A DNA stretch of 64,000 nt from Sphingomonas phyllosphaerae (GTDB lineage Bacteria; Pseudomonadota; Alphaproteobacteria; Sphingomonadales; Sphingomonadaceae), in contig NZ_JAPYKH010000002.1 in NCBI RefSeq assembly GCF_029623345.1, positions 186,001 to 250,000 on the forward strand, in the 5' to 3' direction. Position numbers and translations under genes: made by a program. Positions 1 through 8,689 of the stretch are shown here, piece by piece. Position 1 is the first letter of the stretch; every line of letters begins with the position of its first letter. The notes beneath the pieces were generated by a model. It was not told the origin of the DNA and ran no database searches. It worked only from the letters and a program-made list of their open reading frames with translations.

Positions 1-1374
1 ACCGCGCTGTACCACGCGCTGATGACGCCCAACCTCTATAGCGACGTCGACGGGCGCTACCGCGGCTTCGACGCCGCGGTGCACGCGCTCGCACCGCGGC
101 AGCAAGCCCAATATGCCAATTACTCTGGCTGGGACGTGTATCGCTCGCAGCTACAGCTCGTGACGCTGCTCGACCCTCAGCGCGGTTCGGACATTGCCCA
201 GTCGCTGCTCAACCAGGCCGAGCAGAACGGCGGGACGTGGGATCGCTGGACGCATCTCACCGGCGCCACCGGCGTGATGAACGGCGACCCGTCGCCGCCC
301 TCGCTCGCCGCCATCTACGCCTTCGGCGGGCGCTCGTTCGACATCGAGCGCGCCTATGCCTCGCTACGTCGCGCCGCGACGGTACCCAGCGCCAAGGACC
401 TCGACCGCAAGGGCTGCCCGGTGCTGTGCGTCGGGCAGCGGCCCGGGCTCGATCAGTGGCTCAAGCTACACTACATGCCCGTCGGCGCGCCGGGCTGGGG
501 CGCGGTGTCCGACACGCTCGAGCTTGCTGCGGCCGACTTCGGGCTCGCCGAGCTGGCACACCACGCCGGGGACCGCGCCGGCGAGAAGCTGTTCCGCGCG
601 CGCTCCGGTTGGTGGCGCAACCTGTACAATCCCACAGCCACGCCCGCGGGCGGCTACCTCCAGCCGCGACGCGCCGACGGCGGCTGGCCGCGCTTCGACC
701 CGTCCTCGGACGAGGAGATGGTGGAGGGCAGCGGCGCGCAATATCTCTGGATGGTGCCGTTCGACCCGGCGGGGCTGATCGACGTGCTCGGCGGCCGTGC
801 CGCGGCGTCGCGCCGGCTCGACGCCTTCTTCCGCGCGCCCGACGGCGGCTGGGCGGTGACGAAGGCGGGGCCGCTCCATGCCGAGCTCGACAACGAGCCG
901 TCCATCGCCTCGCCGTGGACCTACTTGTTCACCGGCGAGCCGTGGAAGACGCAGGAGACGGTACGCGCGGCGATGCGCCAGATTTGGACCAACACGCCCG
1001 CTGGAATTTCCGGCAACGACGACCTGGGTCAGATGTCGTCCTGGTACGTCTGGTCGGCGCTGGGCCTGTACCCGCTTTATCCCGGGCGCGCCGAGCTGGT
1101 GATCGGTAGCCCGCTCTTCCCGCGTGCGACGATCGAGCGCCCCGGCGGCGTCCGGCTGGTCATCGACGCGGCCGGCGCTGCGCCCGACGCGCCGTATGTT
1201 TCCGCGCTGCGCATCGACGGTCGCGCGAGCGACCGCGCCTGGCTGCCGGCCCAGGCGGTGACCCGCGGCGCCACGCTCGACTTCACCATGGCGCGTCAGG
1301 CGGACCGCTCCTGGGCGACGCGTACTACGCCACCGTCGTTCGGGCCGAGTGTAGGGCGCGCAGCCGATCGCTAA
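1..1374 (+). CDS. Glycoside hydrolase family 92 alpha-mannosidase, C-terminal part (cut by window start)
   Basis: The reading frame is open from the first base, so the 5' end lies outside the window; about 457 residues are visible. The GH92 hallmark GNDDLGQMSSWYVW followed by ALGLYPLYPG is present near residues 334-358, as is an acidic stretch around EEMVEGSGAQYLWMVPFD. GH92 enzymes are calcium-dependent exo-alpha-mannosidases, usually exported and acting on mannan or N-glycan fragments; the whole family protein is about 700-800 residues, so roughly the last 60% is here. The carbohydrate theme continues with the GH43-like gene and TonB receptor some 6 kb downstream, although they are on the other strand. 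The gene faces the SDR gene that follows (convergent). Confidence 0.9.
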   Translation, partial: TALYHALMTPNLYSDVDGRYRGFDAAVHALAPRQQAQYANYSGWDVYRSQLQLVTLLDPQRGSDIAQSLLNQAEQNGGTWDRWTHLTGATGVMNGDPSPPSLAAIYAFGGRSFDIERAYASLRRAATVPSAKDLDRKGCPVLCVGQRPGLDQWLKLHYMPVGAPGWGAVSDTLELAAADFGLAELAHHAGDRAGEKLFRARSGWWRNLYNPTATPAGGYLQPRRADGGWPRFDPSSDEEMVEGSGAQYLWMVPFDPAGLIDVLGGRAAASRRLDAFFRAPDGGWAVTKAGPLHAELDNEPSIASPWTYLFTGEPWKTQETVRAAMRQIWTNTPAGISGNDDLGQMSSWYVWSALGLYPLYPGRAELVIGSPLFPRATIERPGGVRLVIDAAGAAPDAPYVSALRIDGRASDRAWLPAQAVTRGATLDFTMARQADRSWATRTTPPSFGPSVGRAADR

Positions 1375-1665
1375 CGAGGCTGCGCGTCCTTGGGTGTTGC
1401 GATGCAAGTCACCCAAGGTTCTCTAGTATTGGACCGGCTAAGCGCGATGTTGCAGCGTTGATCAATGGTCTGCCGCTTATCCTGAGCAGAGCCACGGCGT
1501 GCCAATAGGTACCCTCGACGCAGCGATCTCCAGCGCGTTTTCCGATTGGCGATCGGACCTGTAGAAGGTGTCAGACACCAGCCAAGGTTGGAGTTGTCGT
1601 GCGTGACGAGCGTCGCGCAGGGAAGGGTGCGCGGGCCCACAAAGGTGCGAGCCCGCCTAGTTACT

Positions 1666-2412
1666 TTAGCTCGCCTGTGACGAAGCGACCGCGTCCGCAC
1701 CTGCCGGCAAGTGCGTCTGCTCGTCCACGTCGGTCACCGCGCGCCAGATCGCGTCGGCGACGTCCTCCGACGAAGTGGTCGGCCCCGTGTCCTGCTGCCA
1801 GCCAGCCATCACCTGCTCTACCAGCGAAAGGTAGGGTTCGGGGAAGCCGCCGGTCATGGCGGCGCGGGCATTATCCCCGAAGCGTGTCGTCGGCGCACGG
1901 CCCGGCAGCACGACCCGGACGCGAACGTTGAAGGGTTCGAGCTCCAGCGCGACGCTGTCGGAGAAGGCGTTCACTGCCGCCTTGCTCGCGGTGTAGACGG
2001 ACAGCAGCGGCAGTGGTCGATAGGTCACCGACGAGGTCACGTTGACGACGACGCCGTCGCGCCGTTCCCGCATCTGCGGCAGCACCGCCTGCATCATCGC
2101 GATCGTGCCAAGCGTGTTGGTCTCGAAGATCTGGCGCGCTGTCGCGATCGGCGTGCCTTCCAGCGCGTTGAGGAAGCCGATGCCGGCGTTGTTGACGAGA
2201 GCGTCGATCGGTCCCGCCTCGGCAACCACGCGCGCGATACTGGCGGAATCCGTCACGTCGAGGGGCATCACGCGAAGGCGCGCTGACGCGGGCAGCACAT
2301 CCTCCCGCGGGTTCCGCATCGTCGCAATCACGTCCCAATCGCGCGTCGCAAAGTGGCGAGCGACTTCCAGCCCGAAGCCGGAAGAGCACCCGGTGATCAA
2401 TATGGTCGGCAT
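1666..2412 (-). CDS. SDR family oxidoreductase
   Basis: A classical short-chain dehydrogenase of 248 residues. The Rossmann motif TGCSSGFG lies at the N-terminus, NNAG near residue 80, and the YTASK active-site motif (Tyr and Lys) near residue 150. The start at 2412 is preferred over an upstream in-frame codon at 2433 because AGGAG lies 7 bases before it. The gene is divergent from an AraC-family regulator with only about 30 bases between them, so the regulator probably controls it. Substrate unknown; NAD(P)H-dependent carbonyl or alcohol conversion is expected from the family. Confidence 0.88.
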   Translation of the reverse strand: MPTILITGCSSGFGLEVARHFATRDWDVIATMRNPREDVLPASARLRVMPLDVTDSASIARVVAEAGPIDALVNNAGIGFLNALEGTPIATARQIFETNTLGTIAMMQAVLPQMRERRDGVVVNVTSSVTYRPLPLLSVYTASKAAVNAFSDSVALELEPFNVRVRVVLPGRAPTTRFGDNARAAMTGGFPEPYLSLVEQVMAGWQQDTGPTTSSEDVADAIWRAVTDVDEQTHLPAGADAVASSQAS

Positions 2413-2441
2413 GAAAGCTCCTGTCGTTGGCACCGCATCAC

Positions 2442-3461
2442 ATGGCGCTCACGCTAGGATCTGCTACGTTTGCGCGTCCGCATCTGTTTGGCGAGCGTCC
2501 GAAGTTGACTGATCCTCTCACGCAGGTCGTCGGCCTGCTCCAGCCCGACCTGTCTTTCGCAAAATTTGTTGAAGCGGCAGGGACGTGGCGGGTCCGCAGG
2601 GTGGGGGATGGCCGTGCCTTCTTCTTCGCCGCGCTCGAAGGCAGCGTGCAGCTCGACATCGCAGGGCATGCTCCGGTCCTGATCGAGGGCGGTGATTTCG
2701 TGTTGATCCCCGCCGCCTACGACTTCACCTCGTCCAGCATGACCGACGTGCCCTCGTTGATCGGCGACAGCCTGCCGGTCGAGATCCGACCGAACGTCTT
2801 CCGCCTCGGCGACCAGCTTGGTGAGCCCAGCGTTCGCATGCTGGTCGGCTCCTGCGCCTTCGCCTCGGCGGATGCCGGGTTGCTCGTGTCGCTGCTGCCC
2901 TCGATGGTCCACGCGCGGGGCGAGCCGCGCCTGACTACCCTGATTCAGCTGGCCGTCGAGGAGTCGAGGGGAGAGCGGGCTGGGCGAGAGGTGGTGCTCG
3001 CTCGGCTCATGGAAGTCTTGTTCATCGAGGCGCTCCGCTCCTCCGGGCCGCATCGCTCATCGGGCGTTCTGCGAGGCCTGAGCGATGAGAAGGTCGCGGC
3101 AGCGATCCGCGCCATCCATGAACAACCAAGCGTCGCCTGGGACGTACCCACGCTAGCCAAGACCGCAGCGATGTCACGCTCGGCCTTTTTCGAGCGCTTT
3201 CGGCGCACCGTCGGCATGGCGCCGATGGAATATCTCCTGCATTGGCGGATCGTGCTCGCGAAGCGATCGCTCGAGGAGGGTAAGCTCGCCGCCACCGAAA
3301 TCGCCCGGAGGGTTGGCTACAGCTCCGCCAGCACCTTCAGTGTCGCCTTCTCGCGGCATGTCGGTGTCACGCCGACCATGTACGCGCGACGAAAGCTGCT
3401 CGAGAACGAGCCTGCAAGCGACCCGCTGAGCCAGCATGAACCGATGTCCGCTTTCGGGTAG
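2442..3461 (+). CDS. AraC family transcriptional regulator with N-terminal cupin domain
   Basis: A 339-residue protein. The N-terminal half is a cupin-type sensor resembling the AraC-binding cupin_6 family (segments LDIAGHAPVLIEGGDFVLIP and later LVGSCAF). The C-terminal about 100 residues form the two-helix-turn-helix AraC domain, with MSRSAFFERFRRTVGMAP and the second recognition motif GYSSASTFSVAFSRHVG. An in-frame TTG at 2427 is an alternative start. It is head-to-head with the SDR gene, the usual layout for a local activator and its target. The effector is unknown; in this family small carbonyl compounds are frequent candidates (inference). Confidence 0.88.
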   Translation: MALTLGSATFARPHLFGERPKLTDPLTQVVGLLQPDLSFAKFVEAAGTWRVRRVGDGRAFFFAALEGSVQLDIAGHAPVLIEGGDFVLIPAAYDFTSSSMTDVPSLIGDSLPVEIRPNVFRLGDQLGEPSVRMLVGSCAFASADAGLLVSLLPSMVHARGEPRLTTLIQLAVEESRGERAGREVVLARLMEVLFIEALRSSGPHRSSGVLRGLSDEKVAAAIRAIHEQPSVAWDVPTLAKTAAMSRSAFFERFRRTVGMAPMEYLLHWRIVLAKRSLEEGKLAATEIARRVGYSSASTFSVAFSRHVGVTPTMYARRKLLENEPASDPLSQHEPMSAFG

Positions 3462-3514
3462 CGATTAAGCCGCTTGGGCGATCGTCTCAGCGGCTCCAGG
3501 CCAGACGCTGTCCC

Positions 3515-4183
3515 TTAGCCAAGTCGATCTTTTCCATTCGAGGGCGCGTTGATGGCGAGCTGAGCAGCGAAGGCACGGCGATACGCTGGCCTATTCTCCC
3601 CGCGGGCGACGTATGCCGAAAGCGCTGGAAATTCATCGAGCAGGCCCGTGACGCGGAAGCGGAGCAGCACAGAGACCATCATCAGGTCACCGGCGCTGAA
3701 GTCGCCGTCGAGCCATCGTGACCCACCGAGTTGATCGGACAGCTGCGTCAGTCGCACGCGAGCGCGATCCTCCACCAAGGGGAGGCGTTCCTCTGCCCAG
3801 GGCCGGTCGGCCTCGAAGATCCGGGCGGCGGTGAGATCGAGCACGGTGGGCTCTACTGTGTTCAGCGCCGCGAGCGTCCACATGATCGCGCGAGCTCGGG
3901 CATTGGGATCGGCTGGCAGCAGACCCGCGTGCCGCTCCGCGATGTGGAGGACGATCGCGCCAGTCTCGAACAGGACAAGACTGCCATCCTCATACGTCGG
4001 GATCTGGCCGAACGGGTGCAGCGCAAGATGCGCGGGCTGCTTCATCGCTTCGAAGGTTACCAGGCGGACGTCGTACGGCTGGCCGACTTCCTCCAGCGCC
4101 CAGCGCACGCGCGTGTCGCGGGCGAGCCCTATGCCGCCGTCCGGTGAACGTTGAAACGCGGTGATGGTAGGTTTCGTCGTCAC
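3515..4183 (-). CDS. Glutathione S-transferase family protein
   Basis: A 222-residue protein of usual GST length. The N-terminal thioredoxin-like half carries HPFGQIPTYEDG, in which the cis-Pro follows Ile, and LFETGAIVLHIAER, the usual glutathione-binding Glu-Thr/Ser region. The C-terminal half is helical. The start is GTG at 4183, supported by a GGAGGAGG Shine-Dalgarno just upstream. It is probably cytosolic and conjugates or reduces electrophiles with glutathione; the substrate cannot be told. It lies just upstream of nothing obviously cotranscribed: the DoxX-like gene ends 40 bases before its start, on the same strand, so read-through from the TetR operon is possible. Confidence 0.9.
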   Translation of the reverse strand: MTTKPTITAFQRSPDGGIGLARDTRVRWALEEVGQPYDVRLVTFEAMKQPAHLALHPFGQIPTYEDGSLVLFETGAIVLHIAERHAGLLPADPNARARAIMWTLAALNTVEPTVLDLTAARIFEADRPWAEERLPLVEDRARVRLTQLSDQLGGSRWLDGDFSAGDLMMVSVLLRFRVTGLLDEFPALSAYVARGENRPAYRRAFAAQLAINAPSNGKDRLG

Positions 4184-4222
4184 TGCCTCCTCCGGTCGCC
4201 TCCCGCGCGACGAGCCGCCTTG

Positions 4223-4669
4223 TCAGCGGACGCGTGTCGCCGGCGCGCGCAACGGTAGCAGCGCGCGCAGGCGCGGCTCGCGCAGCCACAATCCACCCCA
4301 GGTCGCAACGCCCAGGTACACGCCGAACAAGGTGAAGCCGAGTAGCGGGCTTCCCACGCGCAGGTGGCTGGCGACGGCACCGCCGAGATAGCTGGTGACC
4401 AGAATGGCGCCGAGCAGGGCGGTACGGGGCGACGCATACAGGGCGGTACAGACGGCGAGAATGGCACCGAGTGTGCGGTAGAAATGCGGCTCGGCCGGTA
4501 AACCGAGCGGGGGGCTGTGCGCTATCATTGCCTCCGGCGCGAATAGCTTGCCGCCAGCATCGGCGGCGAGCGCGAGCACGACGAGGCCGCTGATCACGCG
4601 TCCGGCGACGATGCCGCGCTCGCTGGTCGCACCGGCGCGCGGGGGGAGCGGCGAGCCGGCCTCGCTCAC
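4223..4669 (-). CDS. DoxX-like small membrane protein
   Basis: A 148-residue protein, mostly hydrophobic, with about four membrane helices (around residues 22-40, 63-78, 82-98 and 108-128), resembling the DoxX_2/DoxX-like group of inner-membrane proteins. The start is a GTG that overlaps the stop of the SRPBCC gene by four bases (GTGA), which marks translational coupling. It is the last gene of a TetR-SRPBCC-DoxX operon. A much longer open frame runs upstream through the neighbour but is antisense-phase noise. Function in the family is poorly defined; a redox or stress role is often suggested. Confidence 0.78.
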   Translation of the reverse strand: MSEAGSPLPPRAGATSERGIVAGRVISGLVVLALAADAGGKLFAPEAMIAHSPPLGLPAEPHFYRTLGAILAVCTALYASPRTALLGAILVTSYLGGAVASHLRVGSPLLGFTLFGVYLGVATWGGLWLREPRLRALLPLRAPATRVR

Positions 4670-5115
4670 AGGGTACCGCCCTCGGCGAGCGTCTTTAGCT
4701 GATCGGCCATCGCACCCCAGCCGTCGTCGAAGCCCATCGTGCGATGCTGTTCGGCGGATTCGTCGGTCCAATGTCGCGCGGTGGCGATGAAGCGTGTCCC
4801 TGAGCCTTCCGACACGATCTCGAATAGCCCGACCATGAACGGTCCACTCGGCTGCCAGTCGCCAGTGAAGGCGTCGGAGAAGACGAAGCGGCGTCCGGGC
4901 TGGTAGTCGAGGATCACGCCTTCGTTGGGCATCTCCTCTCCGTTGGGGCCATGCATCACCACCAGGCTGCGGCCGCCGGGGCGCCATTCGACCTGACGCG
5001 CCTCGGCGCGCCAAGGGCGAGGACAGAACCACTCCTCGAAGCGGTCCATCATCGTTTCCCACACGCGAGTGACGGGCGCCTCGATATGCCGTTCGACGCT
5101 CAGTTCGCGGTTCAT
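4666..5115 (-). CDS. SRPBCC (AHSA1-type) domain protein
   Basis: A 149-residue START/Bet v1-like protein. The opening RHIEAPVTRVWETM is the typical first strand and helix of activator-of-Hsp90 ATPase homologue 1-like proteins, followed by WRPGGRSLVVMHGPNGEE and GLFEIVSEGSGTRF. The C-terminal helix carries GWGAMADQLKTLA. The start ATG overlaps the TetR stop (ATGA) and the stop overlaps the DoxX-like start (GTGA), so the three genes are translationally coupled. These proteins bind small hydrophobic ligands; the actual ligand is unknown. Confidence 0.88.
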   Translation of the reverse strand: MNRELSVERHIEAPVTRVWETMMDRFEEWFCPRPWRAEARQVEWRPGGRSLVVMHGPNGEEMPNEGVILDYQPGRRFVFSDAFTGDWQPSGPFMVGLFEIVSEGSGTRFIATARHWTDESAEQHRTMGFDDGWGAMADQLKTLAEGGTL

Positions 5116-5723
5116 GCTCTCTCTCCTTTGCAGAGCAAGGTGACGTAGCGCTTGAGGTGCCGGACGCCGGCGCGCGCGGGCTCGGGATCACCGGCGGCCT
5201 TCGCGAGAACGAAGCCGCCTTGCAGCACGGCTTGGAAGTGCAGCGCGAGTTCCGCGGCATCGATGTCGACGACACCGTGGTCGGCAAGCGCCCTGCCGAC
5301 ATCTGCCTCGAGCGTCGTCGCGTGGCCGACGATCGCCCGATCGGCGGCGTGGGCGATGGCAGGAGACGATTGGTGCACTTCCTGTGCGAGCGTCCCGGCG
5401 AGGCACGTGAAAGCATCGATGTCGCCCGCGATGAGCGCCTCGCGCAGATCGAGGTAACCCAGCACCCGGGCGAGTGCATCGGGCAAGGCGTGATAGTCGG
5501 CCTCCGCGAAGAGGGGTGAGGTCATCGCGAGCCAGTGCTCAGCGGCCGCCACACCGAGTGCTTCCTTGGAAGCGAAATGATGGAAGAAGGCGCCCTTGGT
5601 CACGCCCGCCGCGGTGCAGAGCTGGTCGATGCTGGTCGCGGCGAAGCCGTTCCGCCGGATAAGCGTCACCGCCGCATCCAGCAGCTTTCCCCGGGCGGGC
5701 GACGGAAGTGAGCGACTCAGCAT
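5112..5723 (-). CDS. TetR family transcriptional regulator
   Basis: A 203-residue regulator. The helix-turn-helix lies near residues 25-55 with TSIDQLCTAAGVTKGAFFHH. The rest is the helical ligand-binding domain with YHALPDALARVLGYLDLRE and a single short Cys-containing segment DAFTCLAGTLAQEVHQ. It is the first gene of a coupled operon with SRPBCC and DoxX-like genes. A perfect palindrome lies directly upstream of its start, so it probably represses its own operon. No strong ribosome binding site precedes the ATG; the operator sits where the leader would be. Confidence 0.9.
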   Translation of the reverse strand: MLSRSLPSPARGKLLDAAVTLIRRNGFAATSIDQLCTAAGVTKGAFFHHFASKEALGVAAAEHWLAMTSPLFAEADYHALPDALARVLGYLDLREALIAGDIDAFTCLAGTLAQEVHQSSPAIAHAADRAIVGHATTLEADVGRALADHGVVDIDAAELALHFQAVLQGGFVLAKAAGDPEPARAGVRHLKRYVTLLCKGERA

Positions 5724-5730
5724 GGGGCAT

Positions 5731-5750
5731 CATACCAACCAGTCGGTATG
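5731..5750. promoter_or_regulatory. Palindromic operator for the TetR-type regulator
   Basis: CATACC and GGTATG form perfect 6-base arms around an 8-base centre (AACCAGTC), 8 bases upstream of the TetR start codon. The inner bases extend the symmetry partly (ACC-AC and GT-GGT). TetR-family proteins commonly bind such sites of the type ACCNACYNGTNGGT overlapping their own promoter. Autorepression is therefore likely; it has not been shown. Confidence 0.7.
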
Positions 5751-5936
5751 GCCGCAATGGCCCAAGCTCGAGCGCATGGACGCGGTAGTCGCGAGCAGCA
5801 TTGTGGCCTGCGGACGCTCCTGTCGGCGATGTTGGCTACTCAGGAACGGGCATGGACCAAATGACCCAAGTCGGGCGACTATCCGTCAATCCCGCTCCCG
5901 TGATATCGGCTGACGGGCAGTTGGAGGAGAAGAAGG

Positions 5937-6650
5937 ATGTCGGAGAGTGGCAGTGTCTCGCTAACACCTTCCGCTGATTTGGCTGCGGCACGCCGAGCTC
6001 TCTTCCCCGGCGAGAGCGAGGCCTACGCTTCTGCCAAGCAGGCGCTCTTAGCGGAGGAGATCGAGCTCCGTCGTCAGCTTGCGCGGGTCGCTGAGCAACG
6101 CCGGAAGCTGCCGCCGGGCCCGGTGATCGGGAAGCCTTACCGCTTGACTGGTGCCAACGGCACTAACGTCGGCCTGGCTGATCTCTTCGGCGATCACCAA
6201 ACCCTTATCACCTACTTCTGGATGTACGGTCCTGAGCGGAAAAGACCGTGCCCGATGTGCACCAACCTGCTCGGACCCCTCAATGGCAATGCCGCCGACA
6301 TCAAGCAGCGGGCCGCTCTTAAAATCTTGGGACGCTCTCCGGTCGAGCGGCAATGGGCCTTCGCGCGGGAACGAGGGTGGGCCAACCTCGATTTCGTACA
6401 GACCGACGGAGACGATTACGCCCGAGACATTGGCGCGCTGACCCCGGAAGGTGACGAATACCCGGCGCTGGTCGTCTTCCGGCGCGATGGCCCACAGATC
6501 CGACTGTTCTGGGCCGGTGAGATGAGCGGAGCAATGGCCGATCCCGGACAGGATCCGCGCGGCGCTCCAGACCTTGCGCCACTCTGGAACTTGCTGGACC
6601 TCACGCCAGAGGGCCGCGACCCCTTCTGGTATCCGAAGCTGAGCTACTAA
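5937..6650 (+). CDS. DUF899 family thioredoxin-like protein
   Basis: A 237-residue protein with the features of the DUF899 family: an N-terminal helical part (LLAEEIELRRQLARVAEQRR), then a thioredoxin-like fold with LITYFWMYGPERKRPCPMCT, where Cys105 and Cys108 form a CxxC, and a C-terminal DPFWYPKLSY. A strong GGAGGAG lies 8 bases before the ATG. Family members are called thioredoxin-like but their reaction is not settled. It stands alone, transcribed away from the TetR operon with about 190 bases between; regulation is not evident. Confidence 0.88.
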   Translation: MSESGSVSLTPSADLAAARRALFPGESEAYASAKQALLAEEIELRRQLARVAEQRRKLPPGPVIGKPYRLTGANGTNVGLADLFGDHQTLITYFWMYGPERKRPCPMCTNLLGPLNGNAADIKQRAALKILGRSPVERQWAFARERGWANLDFVQTDGDDYARDIGALTPEGDEYPALVVFRRDGPQIRLFWAGEMSGAMADPGQDPRGAPDLAPLWNLLDLTPEGRDPFWYPKLSY

Positions 6651-6682
6651 GCGACGGGCGGGTGGGCGACGCCCTCTCCCGA

Positions 6683-6865
6683 CTAGGCGCCGGGATCAGG
6701 GTCACAATGCTCATCCACGAGCTTCATCCCCGTGGCTGTGTGCTTGCCCTCCGCGTCGCTGCGGATTGGGTCACGCTCGACCTCACGGTCGTTGGCGTCG
6801 GCTCCCGCCTGACGATTGGCTGCATCCAGCCGGGCCTTGAGCAGAGGCATCTCGGACTTCTTCAT
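6683..6865 (-). CDS. Small hydrophilic hypothetical protein
   Basis: Sixty residues, starting MKKSEMPLLKARLDAANRQA and very rich in Asp, Glu, Arg and Lys; no membrane segment. A purine-rich cgagggg lies about 8 bases before the ATG. It follows a 52-codon frame by 25 bases on the same strand, so the two may form a small operon. I do not recognise a family. The charged composition suggests a small stress-type protein, but that is a guess. Confidence 0.45.
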   Translation of the reverse strand: MKKSEMPLLKARLDAANRQAGADANDREVERDPIRSDAEGKHTATGMKLVDEHCDPDPGA

Positions 6866-6890
6866 GGCTCAGCCCCTCGTTGTTGCGTGC

Positions 6891-7049
6891 TTATCCTCGT
6901 CGAGTGCCCAGATCCAGCTGGCGTGCGAGTTCCTCGTAGTTGTCCGACAGAGTGCCGGCGGGTGCCGGCGAGCGCCTGGCGTCGTAGTTGGTGGTGGCAA
7001 TCGGGCTGTGTCGGCGAGGCTGCATCGGGTCGTTGAACGTCTTGAACAT
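6891..7049 (-). CDS. Very small hypothetical protein
   Basis: A 52-residue open frame beginning MFKTFNDPMQPRRHSP and ending with a helical SDNYEELARQLDLG. The codons are mainly GC-ending, as in real genes here, and the downstream 60-codon gene lies 25 bases further on the same strand. The ribosome site is weak (an AGG about 8 bases upstream). Family not recognised; conservation across sphingomonads would decide. Confidence 0.4.
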   Translation of the reverse strand: MFKTFNDPMQPRRHSPIATTNYDARRSPAPAGTLSDNYEELARQLDLGTRRG

Positions 7050-7117
7050 CGACGCCTATCTACACGATCCGCCGGGCAGACGCCACCACATTACCCGTTC
7101 AGGAGCCGTGTCCGACG

Positions 7118-7327
7118 CTAGTGCTTGTTTGGCAAACCCTCGGGCTGAAGCCACGCGAGCGCGCGATCGACGCTCTTGTCCTCCCCGATCGCCCTACGCA
7201 CCAACTCCGGTGTATCGATCGGGAGGCGGATCGCGCCGGTTGTTTGCGATAGTAGCTCGAGGAAGTTGGTGGTGACGACGTCGCCACTCCGGCGCGCTCG
7301 CCGGTAGGCCCTTAATGTCTGGTTCAT
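7118..7327 (-). CDS. Small hypothetical protein
   Basis: Sixty-nine residues, MNQTLRAYRRARRSGDVV at the start and a helical DTPELVRRAIGEDKSVDRAL in the middle, soluble and moderately charged. The ribosome site is weak. Other frames overlap here (one minus-strand frame up to 7487), so the choice rests only on protein-like composition. Nothing recognisable around it; the remaining 230 bases to the next gene hold nothing I can identify. Confidence 0.33.
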   Translation of the reverse strand: MNQTLRAYRRARRSGDVVTTNFLELLSQTTGAIRLPIDTPELVRRAIGEDKSVDRALAWLQPEGLPNKH

Positions 7328-7560
7328 GAATCTGCCTAGGCGCGACTAGGCGTTGATGCAAAGCAAGACTCATCCACAGCGGATTATTCGCGAGATCGTC
7401 GCAAGCCGAAGCTCGAGCGAACTTGGCTGCCATGTAATGGGGTTTAGCGATCAGCGTGACAGGCGCGGGTGGCCACGTCATCTGCACGCCTCAAGCCGCC
7501 CTTCCGCTTGCATCCCGATCAGGCCAGCCTGACAGCTGCGGAACGCCCGGAAGGGGCTGC

Positions 7561-8619
7561 TCAGGTCGGCGGGTAAGCGGCCACCAGCGCGTTATATTGC
7601 TGCCGATTGATCGCGATCATCGAGCCGTGCCGAACGCCGGCGGGCATGGTGTAGCGATCCCAGGCGGGAACCCCGGAGTTGCCGGAAACCTGATACCAAG
7701 GACCCGCGAGCCGCGGCGCCTTGGAGAGCCCGTAGCTCGTGCCGGCATATTGCTCGTAATACAGCAGCCAGTCATGATCGTCGGGTGATCGGATCAGCGT
7801 GGGCGCCTCGCGGAAATTGGGACTGAGCGGGGGGCCGGGCGGCCCATATGGGCCAGTGAGCGTGGGGGCGCAGCTGATCCGCACCGTCTTGCCCGTCGGC
7901 CAGTCGTAGGAGGGGTAGCGCTCGTCCTTGAACACGGCGCAATATCCCGGTGCCGTGTCGTGCGGCACGACGAGCGTGTCGATCGTCGCCATCTCCCAGC
8001 CGAACAGTCGGCGCGGCGCCTCGCTGAACCGTTGTAGGTCGGGCGAGCGAACGTAGAGCGTGCGCTGGCTGGTCCAGTAGCGCTCGGGATCGTCGGGCGC
8101 GCCGGGGACGGTCGGCGTGTGCCAGGTGAGCAGGAAGCTGCGCGACGGCGCATCGTAGAAGAGTTTGGGCGCGCCGATCCGCTGCATCGCGTGCGCCAGG
8201 CCGGGGATGCCGTGCAGGCGCGGGCGATAGGTGCCGAACGACGCCCAGCGCACCAGATCGTCCGACACCCAGAAGCGGATCAGCGGGTCATCGTCGCTGC
8301 GGTTGCCGACGAGATAGTAGCGACCGTCTCCGCCGCGTGCGATTGAGGCATGCCCGTGATAATCATCCGAGATCGGGGCGCCCCGGTTGAGCTGTTGCCA
8401 GTGCAGTCCGTCTCGGCTGACGGAATAATGAAGCACGCCGTAGCGCTCTTTGGTCATGTGCGCGAACAGATAGGCGCGATCGGGCGCCACATAGGGGGTT
8501 TCGGGCGCGCCGGGCGCGACCGTCCCCGTCTGTGCCGACATCGGCGCGACCCCGACGGTCACCGCGGCCAAGGTGAGAAGCAGATGGGCGAGCGGGCGAA
8601 GCCGTCGTGATCGTACCAT
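7561..8619 (-). CDS. Secreted beta-propeller glycosidase (GH43/GH117-like)
   Basis: A 352-residue exported protein. The start at 8619 is chosen because GGGGAGA lies 9 bases upstream and a signal peptide follows at once (LAHLLLTLAAVTVGVAPMSA). The mature part has repeated blade-like units such as HYSVSRDGLHWQQL, RFWVSDDLVRWASFG and YWTSQRTLYVRSPDLQRF, typical of five-bladed glycosidases that act on arabinose-, xylose- or related sugars. A catalytic set (Asp, Asp, Glu) is plausible (for example TLVVPHD and EAPTLIRSPDDHDWLLYYEQ) but not proven. It lies directly downstream of the TonB receptor on the same strand, 70 bases apart, so the two probably form a glycan-use operon. Confidence 0.72.
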   Translation of the reverse strand: MVRSRRLRPLAHLLLTLAAVTVGVAPMSAQTGTVAPGAPETPYVAPDRAYLFAHMTKERYGVLHYSVSRDGLHWQQLNRGAPISDDYHGHASIARGGDGRYYLVGNRSDDDPLIRFWVSDDLVRWASFGTYRPRLHGIPGLAHAMQRIGAPKLFYDAPSRSFLLTWHTPTVPGAPDDPERYWTSQRTLYVRSPDLQRFSEAPRRLFGWEMATIDTLVVPHDTAPGYCAVFKDERYPSYDWPTGKTVRISCAPTLTGPYGPPGPPLSPNFREAPTLIRSPDDHDWLLYYEQYAGTSYGLSKAPRLAGPWYQVSGNSGVPAWDRYTMPAGVRHGSMIAINRQQYNALVAAYPPT

Positions 8620-8689
8620 GATGTCTCTCCCCGCCAGGGCCGCTCCCGCTCGCCCCCAGCCTCGTCGCGGCAGTGCGGCGCGCCTTGCC

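Noticed and set aside
1600..1660. Hairpin between the GH92 and SDR genes as a terminator
   Set aside because: GCGGGC and GCCCGC arms exist but the stem is short with a wide loop and no T-run.
4670..5479. Upstream extension of the DoxX-like frame
   Set aside because: The extension lies within the SRPBCC and TetR genes in another phase; the GTGA-coupled start at 4669 fits far better.
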